Source of the DNA: Gemmatimonas phototrophica | Lineage (GTDB): Bacteria > Gemmatimonadota > Gemmatimonadetes > Gemmatimonadales > Gemmatimonadaceae | Assembly (NCBI GenBank): GCA_945869195.1 | Contig: CAMBNV010000007.1 | Coordinates: forward strand, 105,821-169,820 | Direction of reading: 5' to 3' | Length of the DNA: 64,000 nt | Shown: positions 1-9,434 of the stretch, in pieces | Layout of the letters: the number at the start of each line of letters is the position of its first letter | Numbering within the stretch: the first letter of the stretch is position 1 | Made by a program: the position numbers and the translations under genes | The notes under the pieces: model-generated | What the model was told of the DNA's origin: nothing | The model's input: the letters and a program-made list of their open reading frames with translations, nothing else | Database searches by the model: none

Positions 1-1070
1 AGCTGTGGGAGCAGTCGGGACACTGGGGTAAGTACAAGGAGAACATGTTCCTCGTATGGGACAAGGAAGCGGCAGAGTCGGGTGGGACCACCGACGAGGC
101 GTTGCGCATGTCGCTTAAGCCGATGAACTGCCCCTCGCACCACCTGTTGTTCCATTCGCATAAGCACTCCTACCGCGAGCTCCCGTTGCGGTATGTCACG
201 TTTGATGTGTTGCACCGTAACGAGATCTCGGGCGCGCTCTCCGGGCTTACACGCGTGCGGCAGTTCTCACAGGACGATTGCCACGTCTATCTGCGCGAGG
301 ACCAGATCGCCGCCGAGGTGAAGTTTCTCACGGACTCCATTCTCGGGTACTACGACACGTTCGGGCTCACCGCGCGCCTCAAGTTCGCGACCCGACCGGA
401 GCAACGGCTCGGCTCGGACGAGCTGTGGGACCGTGCCGAGGGGGCGCTCCGCGACGCGCTCGAGACTACGGGCCGTCCCTATGAGTTGAAGGAGGGCGAC
501 GGCGCGTTCTATGGCCCCAAAATCGATTTTGATGTGATGGACTCGATCGGACGCTCCTGGCAGCTGGGCACGATTCAGCTTGACTACAACGCCTCAGAGC
601 GCTTTGATCTCGAGTACACCGGTGAGGACAACGCCGCACACCGGCCCGTGGTGATCCACCGCGCCGTCAGTGGCTCGTTCGAACGATTCATCGCGATCCT
701 CATTGAGCACTTTGCGGGCGCCTTCCCGGTCTGGCTTGCGCCGGAGCAGGTGCGCGTCCTTCCGATCTCTGACGAGGTGTCGGGGTATGCTCGCGACGTG
801 ACGGCGAAGCTGCGGGCGGCGGGCATCCGCGCCGTCTGTGATGAGCGCAGCGACACGCTCAACTATCGGATCCGAGAGGGCGAGATCATGAAGGTCCCGT
901 ATATGGCGGTGCTGGGAAAACGGGAAGCAGAAACAGGCCAGGTCGCCATCCGCGTGCGCGGGGCGGGGAAGAAACAGGAGGTCGTGCCGGTTGGCGACTT
1001 CGTCGCGCGCCTCGTCGAGGAGATCCGCACCCGTGCGCTGACGCCCTCGTCGGCGGGAGCGGAGGCCTGA
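1..1070 (+). CDS. thrS: Threonine--tRNA ligase, C-terminal part (5' truncated by window edge)
   Basis: This is the 3' part of threonyl-tRNA synthetase, which charges tRNA-Thr in the cytoplasm. The frame is open from base 3, so the true start lies outside the window. The first visible residues (LWEQSGHWGKYKENMF) are the family's conserved block before the zinc-site segment MNCPSH. Class II motif 2 follows as FDVLHRNEISGAL and RVRQFSQDDCH, and motif 3 as SGSFERFIAILIEHF. The last ~100 residues are the anticodon-binding domain (from PVWLAPEQVRVLPI). The putative zinc ligands Cys (MNCP), His (DDCH) and His (VVIHRAV) are all present. The stop overlaps the next start as TGATG. Confidence is high because every catalytic block is intact. 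Confidence 0.97.
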   Translation, partial: LWEQSGHWGKYKENMFLVWDKEAAESGGTTDEALRMSLKPMNCPSHHLLFHSHKHSYRELPLRYVTFDVLHRNEISGALSGLTRVRQFSQDDCHVYLREDQIAAEVKFLTDSILGYYDTFGLTARLKFATRPEQRLGSDELWDRAEGALRDALETTGRPYELKEGDGAFYGPKIDFDVMDSIGRSWQLGTIQLDYNASERFDLEYTGEDNAAHRPVVIHRAVSGSFERFIAILIEHFAGAFPVWLAPEQVRVLPISDEVSGYARDVTAKLRAAGIRAVCDERSDTLNYRIREGEIMKVPYMAVLGKREAETGQVAIRVRGAGKKQEVVPVGDFVARLVEEIRTRALTPSSAGAEA

Positions 1071-1582
1071 TGCGCACGGCGCGTCGGCGCGCGACGCTGG
1101 TCGCGGTGGCACTGCTCGCCAGCGTGCGCCTCGCCGGGGCGCAACAGCTCGAACCGCCTCGGCTCGAACCCGCGCGCGTCGTTGGTCAGGTCGTCGTCGG
1201 TGGATACTCAGGGCTGGCTGGCTTCTTGGTCGGCCAGTTCATCGCCGAGGGCGTCTCGGAATCGATCGGTATCGACAGTGACGCCGGCATCCGTCGGCTG
1301 GGGCTGGCGGGCGGCGTGATCGGCGGCGGTCTTGCCACCGCGAGCGTGGTCTACGGCATCGGCAATATCGGGGACCAGACCGGCGACTTTGACGCAACGG
1401 CGCTGGGTGCCGGGGTGGGCTTCGTGGCGGCGCTTGCGATCACACGGCTAATCCTTGGCCCGGATAGCTGGCCTCGTGAGGGCACGAGTACGTCGAGACG
1501 CTGGGCGGCCGCGAATATCGTCGCGCTGTTGCCGGCGATTGGCGCGAGCATCGGCTTTAACTCCACCCGTCGCTACCACTAG
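1070..1582 (+). CDS. Hypothetical exported glycine-rich protein
   Basis: This 170-residue protein is not recognised. It begins with a basic stretch and hydrophobic core ending in AGAQ, a plausible Sec signal peptide of about 24 residues. The rest has two glycine-rich hydrophobic stretches (around residues 40-60 and 75-105) and a third near residue 120-130, suggesting membrane insertion or an outer-membrane location. The ATG overlaps the thrS stop by one base (TGATG), which implies translational coupling and co-transcription, but gives no functional clue. The frame stays open between thrS and the thiolase with no better competitor, so I believe it is a real gene. No enzyme motif is visible. 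Confidence 0.7.
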   Translation: MRTARRRATLVAVALLASVRLAGAQQLEPPRLEPARVVGQVVVGGYSGLAGFLVGQFIAEGVSESIGIDSDAGIRRLGLAGGVIGGGLATASVVYGIGNIGDQTGDFDATALGAGVGFVAALAITRLILGPDSWPREGTSTSRRWAAANIVALLPAIGASIGFNSTRRYH

Positions 1583-1596
1583 AGGTCTTGCTCCCG

Positions 1597-2808
1597 ATGT
1601 CGGATCGCACCCCAGTCATCGTCTCGGCTGCTCGCACGCCGATCGGCCGTTTCCTGGGCGGGCTCGCCCCGCTCACCGCCCCAGAACTCGGCGCAGTCGC
1701 GATCCGCGCGGCGATGGCGCGCGCGCAGATTGACCCCGCGGCGATCGGCGAGGTGATCATGGGCAACGTGCTGCAGTCGGGCGTCGGCCAGGCTCCGGCG
1801 CGTCAGGCCGCCATCCGTGCGGGACTCCCCGCCACGGTGTCGGCCTACACCGTGAACAAGGTCTGCGGCTCTGGTCTGCAGGCCGTCATGCTCGCCGCAC
1901 AGGCGATCCGCGCCGGGGACGAGCAGCTGCTGGTCGCGGGCGGGCAGGAGTCGATGTCGAATGCGCCGCATTATGTGCGCGGCATGCGCAACGGGATCAA
2001 GTTCGGCGCGCAGAGCCTGCTCGACGGGCTGATCACCGACGGGCTCTGGTGCGCGTTCTACGATCGGCACATGGGGGGGCACGCCGAGTACACGGCCAAG
2101 AAGGCGGGGATCACCCGCGGGCGGCAGGACGAGTTCGCATTTCAGTCGCACCAGAAGGCCGTTGCGGCGATCGGGGCGGGCCGGTTTAGGGCAGAGATTG
2201 CTCCGGTCGAGATCGCCGGCAAGAAAGGCCCGACCATCATCGATACCGACGAGTCGCCGCGTGCCGACACCTCACTCGAGGCCCTTGCCAAGCTCAGGCC
2301 CGCCTTCGCCAAGGACGCACCGAAGGAGATGGAGAGTGAGGAGCTCACCGTGACTGCTGGCAACGCTCCTGGGCTCAACGACGGTGGCGCGGCGCTCGTG
2401 GTGGCGTCCGAAGCGTACGCGAAGGCGCACGGTCTGCCGATCCTCGCGCGGATCACGGGTTATGCATCGGGCGGCGGCGATCCGCAGGACCTGTTCTTCG
2501 CGCCGATCGCTGCCGTGCAGAATCTCATGAAGCGCACCGGTGCCAAGATCGGCGACTACGACCTGATCGAGGCGAACGAGGCGTTCGCCTCCCAGGCGCT
2601 GGCCGACGGCGATGGCCTCGGCTGGGATTTCGCGCGCGTCAACGTGAACGGTGGTGCGATCGCGTTGGGCCATCCGATTGGGGCGAGTGGCGCGCGGGTG
2701 CTCGTGACGCTGTTGCATGCGCTCGAACAGCAGGGCAAGCGCACGGGGCTCGCGACGCTCTGCCTGGGTGGTGGGAATGCGGTCGCGCTGAGCGTGGAAC
2801 GGGTCTAG
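1597..2808 (+). CDS. Acetyl-CoA acetyltransferase (thiolase)
   Basis: This 403-residue protein is a thiolase that condenses two acetyl-CoA to acetoacetyl-CoA, or cleaves 3-ketoacyl-CoA, in the cytosol. Nucleophile Cys90 lies in [23 protein letters not shown] follows, the catalytic His359 is in [11 protein letters not shown], and the second Cys389 is in CLGGGNA. The length fits the family (about 390-400). I chose the ATG at 1597 over an in-frame TTG at 1588 because AGAGG at 1581-1585 is correctly spaced for it and the protein then starts like other thiolases ([15 protein letters not shown]). With the hydroxyacyl-CoA and acyl-CoA dehydrogenases downstream it makes a short-chain acyl-CoA set. 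No crotonase is present in the window. Substrate chain length cannot be read from the sequence. Confidence 0.95.
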   Translation: MSDRTPVIVSAARTPIGRFLGGLAPLTAPELGAVAIRAAMARAQIDPAAIGEVIMGNVLQSGVGQAPARQAAIRAGLPATVSAYTVNKVCGSGLQAVMLAAQAIRAGDEQLLVAGGQESMSNAPHYVRGMRNGIKFGAQSLLDGLITDGLWCAFYDRHMGGHAEYTAKKAGITRGRQDEFAFQSHQKAVAAIGAGRFRAEIAPVEIAGKKGPTIIDTDESPRADTSLEALAKLRPAFAKDAPKEMESEELTVTAGNAPGLNDGGAALVVASEAYAKAHGLPILARITGYASGGGDPQDLFFAPIAAVQNLMKRTGAKIGDYDLIEANEAFASQALADGDGLGWDFARVNVNGGAIALGHPIGASGARVLVTLLHALEQQGKRTGLATLCLGGGNAVALSVERV

Positions 2809-2851
2809 CCGCCCGAGTTCGGCCGACGGCGCGCGTCGGCAGTTCGGCGGC
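2808..2851 (+). terminator. Possible hairpin after the thiolase gene
   Basis: An outer pair GCCGCC/GGCGGC (2808-2813 with 2846-2851) encloses an inner pair GCCGAC/GTCGGC (2822-2827 with 2835-2840) just after the stop codon. There is no T tract, so this may be a weak terminator, a processing site or chance in GC-rich DNA. The rest of the 172-base gap to the next gene shows nothing else I can name. Confidence 0.3.
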
Positions 2852-2980
2852 TTCGACGGTCGCTGCCCGCCTCGCGATGATTATCTTTCTGGTGTTCCGC
2901 TCGCGCCCGGCGACCGATCGTCCGGCGCGCATCTGACCACCGGCGGTCCGGACCGGACCGCCCTCACGCGACCAGGCTCG

Positions 2981-3835
2981 ATGACAGACCATTTCGCCGT
3001 CGTCGGCGCCGGACAGATGGGCAACGGGATTGCCCACGTCTGCGCCACCAGCGGCTTTGCCGTGACCCTGATCGATGTCTCCGCCGAGGCCCTCGCGAAG
3101 GGTCGGGCGACCATCGAGAAGAACCTCGAACGGCAGGTGAAGAAGGGCGCCCTCGAGCCGGCCGCGCGCAACGCGGCGCTGGCGCGGATCACCACATCGA
3201 CCGCGCTCGACGCGGTCGCCGGGGCGACCGTGGTGGTCGAGGCCGCGACCGAGAGACGCGAACTCAAGTTTCAGATCTTTCGTGAGCTTGATCGCCTCGC
3301 CGATGCGGGCGCGATCCTCGCAACCAACACCAGCTCGATCTCGATCACCGAGATTGGCGCGGTCACCAAGCGCCCCACGCAGGTGATTGGGATGCACTTC
3401 ATGAACCCGGTGCCCGTGATGGCGCTGGTCGAGGTGATCCGCGGCCTGGCGACGTCCGACGAAGTCAATGCGCGGACCGTCGACCTCTGTAAGGCACTCG
3501 GCAAGACCGCGGTGGAGGCGAACGATTTTCCTGGGTTTATCGCCAATCGGATTCTCATGCCGATGATCAACGAGGCCTGTTACGCCGTGATGGAGGGCGT
3601 GGGGACACCCGAGGCGGTAGACCAGGTGATGAAGCTGGGCATGAACCATCCGATGGGCCCGCTGACGCTCGCCGACTTCATCGGACTCGACACCTGCGTG
3701 GCCATTCTCGAGGTACTGCAGGACGGTCTCGGTGACCCGAAGTACCGCCCTTGCCCGCTGCTCAAAAAGTATGTCGCGGCGGGCTGGACTGGCCGCAAGT
3801 CGGGTCGCGGCTTCTACACCTACCCGGCGTCCTGA
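2981..3835 (+). CDS. hbd: 3-hydroxybutyryl-CoA dehydrogenase
   Basis: This 284-residue enzyme interconverts 3-hydroxyacyl-CoA and 3-ketoacyl-CoA with NAD(P). The N-terminal Rossmann domain carries GAGQMGNG (residues 9-16) with the acidic residue of strand 2 in LIDVS. The catalytic region has NTSSISIT (Ser118/119) and His139 in [10 protein letters not shown]. The conserved Asn follows in the [11 protein letters not shown] segment, and the C-terminal dimerisation domain has [16 protein letters not shown]. The length is normal for the single-domain bacterial enzyme (about 282). It sits between a thiolase and an acyl-CoA dehydrogenase, which supports a role in butyryl-CoA-type beta-oxidation or its reverse. 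Confidence 0.95.
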   Translation: MTDHFAVVGAGQMGNGIAHVCATSGFAVTLIDVSAEALAKGRATIEKNLERQVKKGALEPAARNAALARITTSTALDAVAGATVVVEAATERRELKFQIFRELDRLADAGAILATNTSSISITEIGAVTKRPTQVIGMHFMNPVPVMALVEVIRGLATSDEVNARTVDLCKALGKTAVEANDFPGFIANRILMPMINEACYAVMEGVGTPEAVDQVMKLGMNHPMGPLTLADFIGLDTCVAILEVLQDGLGDPKYRPCPLLKKYVAAGWTGRKSGRGFYTYPAS

Positions 3836-3866
3836 TGCGCGGTTGTTCGCACGGAGTGGCAGCACC

Positions 3867-5027
3867 ATGATGACTGATCTGCACGACCTCACCGAGGAGC
3901 AGCGGGCGATCATTGCGACCGCGCGCGCCTTCACCGACTCGCAGGTGCGCCCGTTCGCGGCGCAGTGGGACCGCGACGCGTACTTCGAGCCATCACTCGT
4001 CAGACATCTCGGCGAACTCGGGTTTCTCGGGATGCTTCTGCCGACCGAGTACGACGGACTGGGCCTCGATGCGCGGACCTATCTGCTCGCGCTTGAAGAG
4101 GTCGCGGCGGTCGACGCCTCGGTGGCGGTGATGATGTCGGTGCACAACTCGCTGCCGACCCAGCTGCTCCATGCGTTCGGGACCGAGGCGCAGAAGCGCC
4201 GATGGCTAGCGCCGATGGCGCGCGGCGAGCTGCTCGGTGCCTTCGCCCTCTCAGAGCCCGACGCCGGCTCCGATGCCTCGGCCGTCCGCTGCCGCGCGCG
4301 GCGCGACGGGGACGGCTGGATTGTAAGCGGCACCAAGGGCTGGGTCACGAGCGGGACGCATGCCGGAGTGATCATTGCGATGATCCGCACCGACACCGCA
4401 GACGACCCGAAGGGCTCCAAGGGAATCTCGGCCTTCATCCTCACTCCCGACCTGCCGGGCTTCGGTGTGGGGAAAAAAGAGGACAAGATGGGGATGCGCG
4501 CCTCTCCGACGGTGCAGTTGGTGTTTGATGAGATGCGCGTGCCTGCCGACCGGCTGGTCGGCGCCGAGGGGATGGGGTTCATCTATGCCATGCAGTCGCT
4601 CGAACACGGTCGGCTTGGGATCGCGGCGCAATCGATCGGGATCGCACGGGCGGCGTTCAACGCCGCCCGCGCCTATGCGACCGAGCGCAAACAGTTTGGC
4701 ACGCCGATCGCGGAGTTTCAGGGTGTCCAGTTCCAGCTCGCGGATATGGCGACGCGGATCACCGCTGCGCGCTCGCTCCTCCATACGGTCGCGGCTGCCA
4801 AGGACCGAGGGGTCGCGGTGTCGGGCGAAGTCTCGATGTGCAAGCTGTTCGCCAGCGAGACCGCCATGTGGGTGACGACGCACGCCATCCAGATCTTTGG
4901 TGGCTACGGGTACGTGAAGGACTATCCGGTGGAGCGGTACTTTCGTGATGCGAAAGTCACAGAGATTTATGAAGGGACGTCCGAAGTGCAACGGATCATC
5001 ATCGGCAGGGCCGTTTCGAAGGTGTGA
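3867..5027 (+). CDS. Acyl-CoA dehydrogenase, short-chain type
   Basis: This FAD enzyme of 386 residues oxidises acyl-CoA to the trans-2-enoyl-CoA and passes electrons to ETF. Visible blocks are FALSEPDAGSDASA (flavin/substrate signature), the GWVTSG region, ERKQFGTPIAEFQGVQFQLADM, FGGYGYVKDYPVERYFRDAK and the catalytic base Glu369 in EIYEGTSEVQR. That position matches the base of butyryl-CoA dehydrogenases. The reading frame extends further upstream into the hbd gene, but the ATG at 3867 gives the family's normal N-terminus, with a second ATG at 3870. It lies 31 bases after hbd, so the two are probably co-transcribed. The chain-length preference is an inference from the neighbours. Confidence 0.95.
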   Translation: MMTDLHDLTEEQRAIIATARAFTDSQVRPFAAQWDRDAYFEPSLVRHLGELGFLGMLLPTEYDGLGLDARTYLLALEEVAAVDASVAVMMSVHNSLPTQLLHAFGTEAQKRRWLAPMARGELLGAFALSEPDAGSDASAVRCRARRDGDGWIVSGTKGWVTSGTHAGVIIAMIRTDTADDPKGSKGISAFILTPDLPGFGVGKKEDKMGMRASPTVQLVFDEMRVPADRLVGAEGMGFIYAMQSLEHGRLGIAAQSIGIARAAFNAARAYATERKQFGTPIAEFQGVQFQLADMATRITAARSLLHTVAAAKDRGVAVSGEVSMCKLFASETAMWVTTHAIQIFGGYGYVKDYPVERYFRDAKVTEIYEGTSEVQRIIIGRAVSKV

Positions 5028-5063
5028 GCTGTCGTGACCTTCCCCTGCATTCCTTACCGCTCC

Positions 5064-5069
5064 TATCTT
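5064..5069 (+). promoter_or_regulatory. Possible -10 box of a leaderless transcript (leucine dehydrogenase)
   Basis: TATCTT lies seven bases before the ATG at 5077, and no Shine-Dalgarno sequence is seen. A transcript starting from this box would begin at or next to the start codon. No convincing -35 is visible, so the call is tentative. It rests on the similar arrangement at several other genes in the window. Confidence 0.3.
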
Positions 5070-5076
5070 TGCGTCT

Positions 5077-6153
5077 ATGAACCTCTTTGACACGATCGCT
5101 AAGCTCGGCCACGAGCAGCTCGTCCTCTGCGCCGACGAGAGCGCAGGCTATCGCGGTATCATCGCGATCCACGACACGACGCTCGGGCCCGCGCTCGGCG
5201 GCACGCGGTTCTGGAACTACAGCTCCGACGAGGAAGCGATCACCGATGCGCTGCGGCTCGCGCGTGGGATGACGTACAAGAACGCGGTCGCCGGGCTCAA
5301 CCTCGGCGGCGGCAAGTCGGTCATCATCGGGGACAACCGGACGACCAACCGCGAGATGATCTTCCGCGCGCACGGCCGCTTCGTCGAGTCACTCGGCGGG
5401 CGCTACGTGACCGCCGAAGACGTGGGTACGAGCACGGCCGACATGGACTTCGTGCACATGGAGACCGACTACGTCTCCGGCCTCGCCAACAAGTCGGGCG
5501 ACCCGTCACCGGTGACGGCGCACGGGGTGTTTCGGGCGATCGAGGCCTCGGCGATGCACCGGTGGGGGTCGGTATCGCTCGCGGGTAAGACGGTGACCGT
5601 GCAGGGACTGGGGAACGTGGGCACGTATCTGTGCCGGGAACTCGTCGCCGCGGGGGCCACGCTCATCGTGAGCGACATTCGTGCGGATCGTGTGAAGCTG
5701 GCGGTCGAGGAGTTCGGGGCGAAGGCCGTCGACGGCGACGAGATCTACTCTGCGAAGGCCGACATCTTCGCGCCCTGTGCGCTCGGCGCGATTATCAACG
5801 ACGACACCCTACCGAAGCTCAAGGTCGAGATCGTCTGCGGCGGGGCGAACAATCAGCTGCTCGTGCCCGAGAAGCATGGCGAAGCGCTCGAGAAGCGGGG
5901 CATCAGCTACGCCCCGGACTTCGTGGCGAACGCCGGCGGCGTGATCAACGTCTACGGTGAGCTCGCGGGTTGGACGCGCGAGCGCGCCCTGCGCAAGGCG
6001 GACGAGATCTTCGACACGATTCTCGGCGTCTACCGGATTGCGAAGGAAGAGGGCGTGTTTACCTACGCCGCCGCCGACCGACTCGCGGAGCGGCGCATTG
6101 CGGCCGTGCACGGCATGCTCCGCACCTGGCCGCCACACCCACGAAAGAGCTGA
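5077..6153 (+). CDS. Leucine (branched-chain amino acid) dehydrogenase
   Basis: This 358-residue Glu/Leu/Phe/Val dehydrogenase deaminates branched-chain amino acids to 2-oxo acids with NAD. ALGGTRFW is followed by the substrate lysine Lys68 in GMTYKNAVAG and the catalytic lysine Lys80 in LNLGGGKSVI, the same numbers as in well-studied leucine dehydrogenases. The C-terminal NAD domain has GLGNVGTYLC and DFVANAGGVINVYGE. The length fits leucine dehydrogenase (about 360) rather than the longer glutamate enzymes. It is followed two bases later by rpiB and then glyA, an apparent operon. It suits amino-acid catabolism feeding acyl-CoA metabolism, but the exact substrate preference is inferred. Confidence 0.92.
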   Translation: MNLFDTIAKLGHEQLVLCADESAGYRGIIAIHDTTLGPALGGTRFWNYSSDEEAITDALRLARGMTYKNAVAGLNLGGGKSVIIGDNRTTNREMIFRAHGRFVESLGGRYVTAEDVGTSTADMDFVHMETDYVSGLANKSGDPSPVTAHGVFRAIEASAMHRWGSVSLAGKTVTVQGLGNVGTYLCRELVAAGATLIVSDIRADRVKLAVEEFGAKAVDGDEIYSAKADIFAPCALGAIINDDTLPKLKVEIVCGGANNQLLVPEKHGEALEKRGISYAPDFVANAGGVINVYGELAGWTRERALRKADEIFDTILGVYRIAKEEGVFTYAAADRLAERRIAAVHGMLRTWPPHPRKS

Positions 6154-6155
6154 TC

Positions 6156-6599
6156 ATGGCCGAGCGTATTCCGATCGCCTCTGATCATGCCGGCTTCGAA
6201 ATGAAGGAGCACCTGCGAGTCGCGTTGGAGAAGATGGGCTACGAGGTGGAAGACCTCGGCACACATTCGCCGGCGTCCACCGACTATCCCGACTACGCCC
6301 ATCCCCTCGCCGCCAAGGTGGAGAGCGGGGAAGTGACACGGGGGGTCTTGCTCTGCGGTACCGGGCTTGGCATGTCGTACGCCGCCAACCGTCACCCCGG
6401 GGTACGGGCTGCGGTGATCTGGAGTCCAGAAATCGCGACATTCGCGCGGAGCCATAATGACGCCAATGTGCTCGTCGTTCCCGCGCGGTTTGTGACCGAG
6501 GAGGACGCGGTGAGTATTCTCAAGAACTTCCTTGATACCCCCTTCGAGGGCGGTCGCCATGCGACCCGCGTGAAGAAGATCGAACAGGAGACGGCATGA
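6156..6599 (+). CDS. rpiB: Ribose-5-phosphate isomerase B
   Basis: This 147-residue cytosolic enzyme of the pentose phosphate pathway interconverts ribose-5-phosphate and ribulose-5-phosphate. The N-terminus has the family signature [14 protein letters not shown]. The active-site Cys is in [15 protein letters not shown], and [14 protein letters not shown] and the C-terminal [13 protein letters not shown] are conserved. The start at 6156 gives the family's normal short N-terminus; the longer upstream frame overlaps leucine dehydrogenase and is unlikely. The stop overlaps the glyA start as ATGA, so translation is probably coupled. Confidence 0.95.
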   Translation: MAERIPIASDHAGFEMKEHLRVALEKMGYEVEDLGTHSPASTDYPDYAHPLAAKVESGEVTRGVLLCGTGLGMSYAANRHPGVRAAVIWSPEIATFARSHNDANVLVVPARFVTEEDAVSILKNFLDTPFEGGRHATRVKKIEQETA

Positions 6600-7873
6600 A
6601 CCCGGGGTACCACCGTTGGGACCGTCGCGAACCGGGCGCTGCCCTGCTCGCCACCGATCCGGAGATCGCCGCCCTGATCACCGAGGAGACGCGTCGGCAG
6701 TCGGATGGGCTCGAGCTGATCGCGAGCGAGAATTTCGTGTCGCCGGCCGTGCTCGAGGCGATGGGGTCGTCGCTCACGAATAAGTACGCCGAGGGGCTGC
6801 CGGGGAAGCGGTACTATGGCGGCTGCGAGGTGGTGGACCGGGTCGAGCAGATCGCGATCGATCGCGCCAAGCAACTCTTCGGTGCTGACCATGCGAACGT
6901 GCAGCCTCATTCGGGTGCGACAGCGAACGCGGCGGTCTACCTCGCCTTCCTCAAGCCGGGTGAGACCGTGATGGGGCTCGACCTCTCACAGGGCGGGCAT
7001 CTCACCCACGGATCGCCGGTGAACTTCTCGGGACTCAACTACCGAGCCGTGCACTACGGGGTCAATGACGCGGGGGTCATCGACTATGCGGCGATGCGGG
7101 AGACGGCACGACGCGAGCGACCCAAGCTCATCATTGCGGGCTACAGTGCCTACTCGCGCGTCCTCGATTACCAGCAGTTTGTGGATGCGGCGACGGAGGT
7201 CGGCGCGGTTTTCATGGTCGACATGGCGCACTTCGCGGGACTCGCGGCGACCGGCGTGTATCCGAACCCGATCCCGTTTGCCGACGTGGTAACGACGACG
7301 ACGCACAAGACGTTGCGGGGCCCACGCGGCGGCCTGATCCTCTGCAAGGCGCAGCATGCGAAGGCGGTGGATAAGGCGGTCTTCCCTGGAACGCAGGGTG
7401 GTCCCCTCGAACATGTGATCGCCGCCAAGGCCGTGGCGTTCAAGGAGGCGCTCTCGCCGGAGTTCGGTGTGTACTGCCGACAGGTCGTGACCAACGCGCG
7501 CGTGCTTGCGGACTCGCTGATCGCGCACGGGGTGCACATCGTGTCTGGCGGTACGGATAACCATCTGATGCTCGCCGACCTGCGACCCAAGAGCGCGACG
7601 CTCACGGGAAAGGTGGCCGAACAGGCACTCGATCGGGCCGGGATTACGGTGAACAAGAACACGGTGCCTGGCGAAACGCAGTCGCCGTTCGTGACGAGCG
7701 GCATCCGGCTGGGGACTCCGGCGGTGACCACGCGCGGCATGCACGAGGCGGAGATGCGCCGGATTGCCGGGCTGATCGACCGTGTGCTCACCGCGCCGGA
7801 CGACGCGACGGTGACCAAGGACGTCAACGGGGACGTGCGGGCGCTGGCTGAGGAGTTTCCGCTGTATCTCTAA
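6596..7873 (+). CDS. glyA: Serine hydroxymethyltransferase
   Basis: This 425-residue PLP enzyme converts serine plus tetrahydrofolate to glycine plus 5,10-methylene-tetrahydrofolate. Recognisable blocks are [44 protein letters not shown] and the PLP-lysine block [14 protein letters not shown]. The C-terminal region has [14 protein letters not shown] and [16 protein letters not shown] segments. The start overlaps the rpiB stop. Metabolically it links to the glycine-producing enzymes near 59-63 kb (glyoxylate-type aminotransferase and sarcosine oxidase). No riboswitch is visible upstream, as expected for an internal operon gene. Confidence 0.97.
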   Translation: MNPGYHRWDRREPGAALLATDPEIAALITEETRRQSDGLELIASENFVSPAVLEAMGSSLTNKYAEGLPGKRYYGGCEVVDRVEQIAIDRAKQLFGADHANVQPHSGATANAAVYLAFLKPGETVMGLDLSQGGHLTHGSPVNFSGLNYRAVHYGVNDAGVIDYAAMRETARRERPKLIIAGYSAYSRVLDYQQFVDAATEVGAVFMVDMAHFAGLAATGVYPNPIPFADVVTTTTHKTLRGPRGGLILCKAQHAKAVDKAVFPGTQGGPLEHVIAAKAVAFKEALSPEFGVYCRQVVTNARVLADSLIAHGVHIVSGGTDNHLMLADLRPKSATLTGKVAEQALDRAGITVNKNTVPGETQSPFVTSGIRLGTPAVTTRGMHEAEMRRIAGLIDRVLTAPDDATVTKDVNGDVRALAEEFPLYL

Positions 7874-7937
7874 GGGAGCGACGATTGGCCTTCACTTTCT
7901 ACGCGTTTCACTCTCCCTCCCTCTCTCTGAATTTCTG

Positions 7938-8324
7938 ATGCCCGAACTGGCTTTCCGAGATGGCGTGATGGACCGCATCAGAATACGCGAAGCTCGGTAC
8001 GACGAGCGCGCGTACCTGTTCGTGCTCGCCGCGCTCGAGTATTGCCAGCAGGCGCTGACCGAACGGCGACACCTCACCGGGCGTGAACTCGCCGTCGGGT
8101 GTCGCGATCTCGCGCTCACGCGGTACGGTGTGTTGGCGCGCACGGTGCTCGATCACTGGGGGGTGCGCGACTCGAAAGATCTCGGCGAGATCGTATTCGC
8201 GCTGGTCGACGTCGGACTGCTCGCGAGTCAGCCGAATGATTCGAAGGAAGAGTTCGTCGGCGTGTTCGACTTCCAGCAGGCGTTCGATCGCGACTATCCC
8301 TGGAAGGCGGAGCTGGCCGTCTGA
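7938..8324 (+). CDS. Minf_1886 family protein (function unknown)
   Basis: This 128-residue protein resembles the Minf_1886 / Verruco-Plancto-restricted small protein family: an Arg-Tyr start followed by YLFVLAALEYCQQAL, HLTGRELAVGCRDLAL, VLDHWGV, a DLGEIVFALVDVGLL block and a final FVGVFDFQQAF. The function is unknown; it looks cytosolic and all-alpha. It follows glyA after 64 bases. The leader is a long pyrimidine tract (about 7903-7936) with no Shine-Dalgarno sequence. The recognition is from memory of the family pattern and is moderately secure. Confidence 0.75.
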   Translation: MPELAFRDGVMDRIRIREARYDERAYLFVLAALEYCQQALTERRHLTGRELAVGCRDLALTRYGVLARTVLDHWGVRDSKDLGEIVFALVDVGLLASQPNDSKEEFVGVFDFQQAFDRDYPWKAELAV

Positions 8325-8336
8325 CTCTCATGCCTC

Positions 8337-8480
8337 GTGACTGAATCCATGCGCGTGCGAATCACGTCGGCGACACCGGCGTTGGCACCTGAGTCCCCGG
8401 CCATGGCGGCCGGCACGGAGTCGTTCGTGCTTGAGGGGCTGCGACTGGGTGTGCGGTCCGCCGTGGGAGCGCAGCGGTGA
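8337..8480 (+). CDS. Possible 47-residue ORF coupled to thiL
   Basis: A GTG at 8337 (or ATG at 8349) opens a 47-codon (43-codon) frame whose TGA stop overlaps the thiL start as GTGA. It is unrecognised, rich in Ala, Ser and Arg, and has no domain or membrane segment. The overlap geometry is what a translated leader would show, but in GC-rich DNA it could be chance. Confidence 0.22.
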   Translation: MTESMRVRITSATPALAPESPAMAAGTESFVLEGLRLGVRSAVGAQR

Positions 8481-9433
8481 GCCGTCACCTCACGCTCGGT
8501 CCCGGGCGCGAGTTTGACGCCGTGCGCGACCTGCTTGCGCGCTGGGGCACGGCCGCAACTGGCGTGGGCGACGACGCCGCGGTGCTCGACGTGCCCACGG
8601 GCTCGCGGCTCGTGGTGAGCACGGACAGTAGCGTGGAGGAGGTGCACTTCAGGGCCGAATGGCTCACGCCCGAGGAGATCGGTTGGCGCGCCACGATGGC
8701 GGCGCTCTCCGATCTCGCGGCGATGGGGGCCACGCCACTCGGTGTGCTGCTGGCGCTCACGGTGCCGGTGCGGTGGCGAGGCTCGCTCGGTGCAGTCGCC
8801 GAGGGAGTCGGTGCAGCCGTGCGCGCGCAGGGCGCGGCGATCGTGGGGGGTGACGTGACCGATGGTGACCGTCTCGCGCTCACGATCACGGTGCTCGGAC
8901 ATGCGCCGCAGCCACTGTCGCGCGCCGGCGCGCGCGCGGGAGACACGCTCTATCTGACCGGTGCGCTGGGCGGACCGGGGGCAGCGCTCGCCGCCTGGAT
9001 GAGCGGTGGTGTACCGAATGCGGCGGCGCGAGCGCGGTTCGCCCACCCCGAGGCGCGGATCGCGGCGGGGCAGTGGCTCGCCGGGCACGGGGCGACGGCC
9101 GCGATCGACCTGAGCGATGGGTTGAGCGGGGATGTGGCACATCTCGCCCACGCGAGCGGGATGCGCTGCACGATCGCGCTCGACGCCGTCCCGTGCGTCG
9201 CTGGTGTGAGCGCGCTCGAGGCGCTCGTGAGCGGTGAGGAGTACGAGTTATTGGTCGCCGCCCCGTCACTCGACGTGAACGCTTTCTCGGCGGCGCATGG
9301 CGGTCTGGCCCTCACGGCTATCGGTCAGGTGCAGGCCCCTGCGTTCGGCCGCGGTGCCGAGGTGGTGGGAGAGCAGGGCGGCGTACGCGTAGAGCTCCCC
9401 CGCGCCCATGATCACTTCGCGTCGGTGCGGTGA
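8477..9433 (+). CDS. thiL: Thiamine-monophosphate kinase
   Basis: This 318-residue enzyme phosphorylates thiamine monophosphate to thiamine diphosphate with ATP, the last step of cofactor synthesis. The early metal/ATP block is GVGDDAAVLDVP, then VVSTDSSVEEVHF, RATMAALSDLAAMGATPLG and IVGGDVTDGDRLALTITV. The C-terminal half carries LTGALGGPGAAL, AIDLSDGLSGDVAHLA and SGEEYELLVAA, in the family's order and at normal length. The GTG start at 8477 is chosen because the N-terminus then matches family spacing. The stop is one base before the acyltransferase ATG. It links logically to the TPP-riboswitch-controlled TonB receptor at 25.8 kb. Confidence 0.95.
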   Translation: MSRHLTLGPGREFDAVRDLLARWGTAATGVGDDAAVLDVPTGSRLVVSTDSSVEEVHFRAEWLTPEEIGWRATMAALSDLAAMGATPLGVLLALTVPVRWRGSLGAVAEGVGAAVRAQGAAIVGGDVTDGDRLALTITVLGHAPQPLSRAGARAGDTLYLTGALGGPGAALAAWMSGGVPNAAARARFAHPEARIAAGQWLAGHGATAAIDLSDGLSGDVAHLAHASGMRCTIALDAVPCVAGVSALEALVSGEEYELLVAAPSLDVNAFSAAHGGLALTAIGQVQAPAFGRGAEVVGEQGGVRVELPRAHDHFASVR

Positions 9434-9434
9434 G

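Noticed and set aside
6300..6600. Glycine riboswitch before glyA
   Set aside because: glyA overlaps the rpiB stop, leaving no leader. No tandem aptamer pattern is present.
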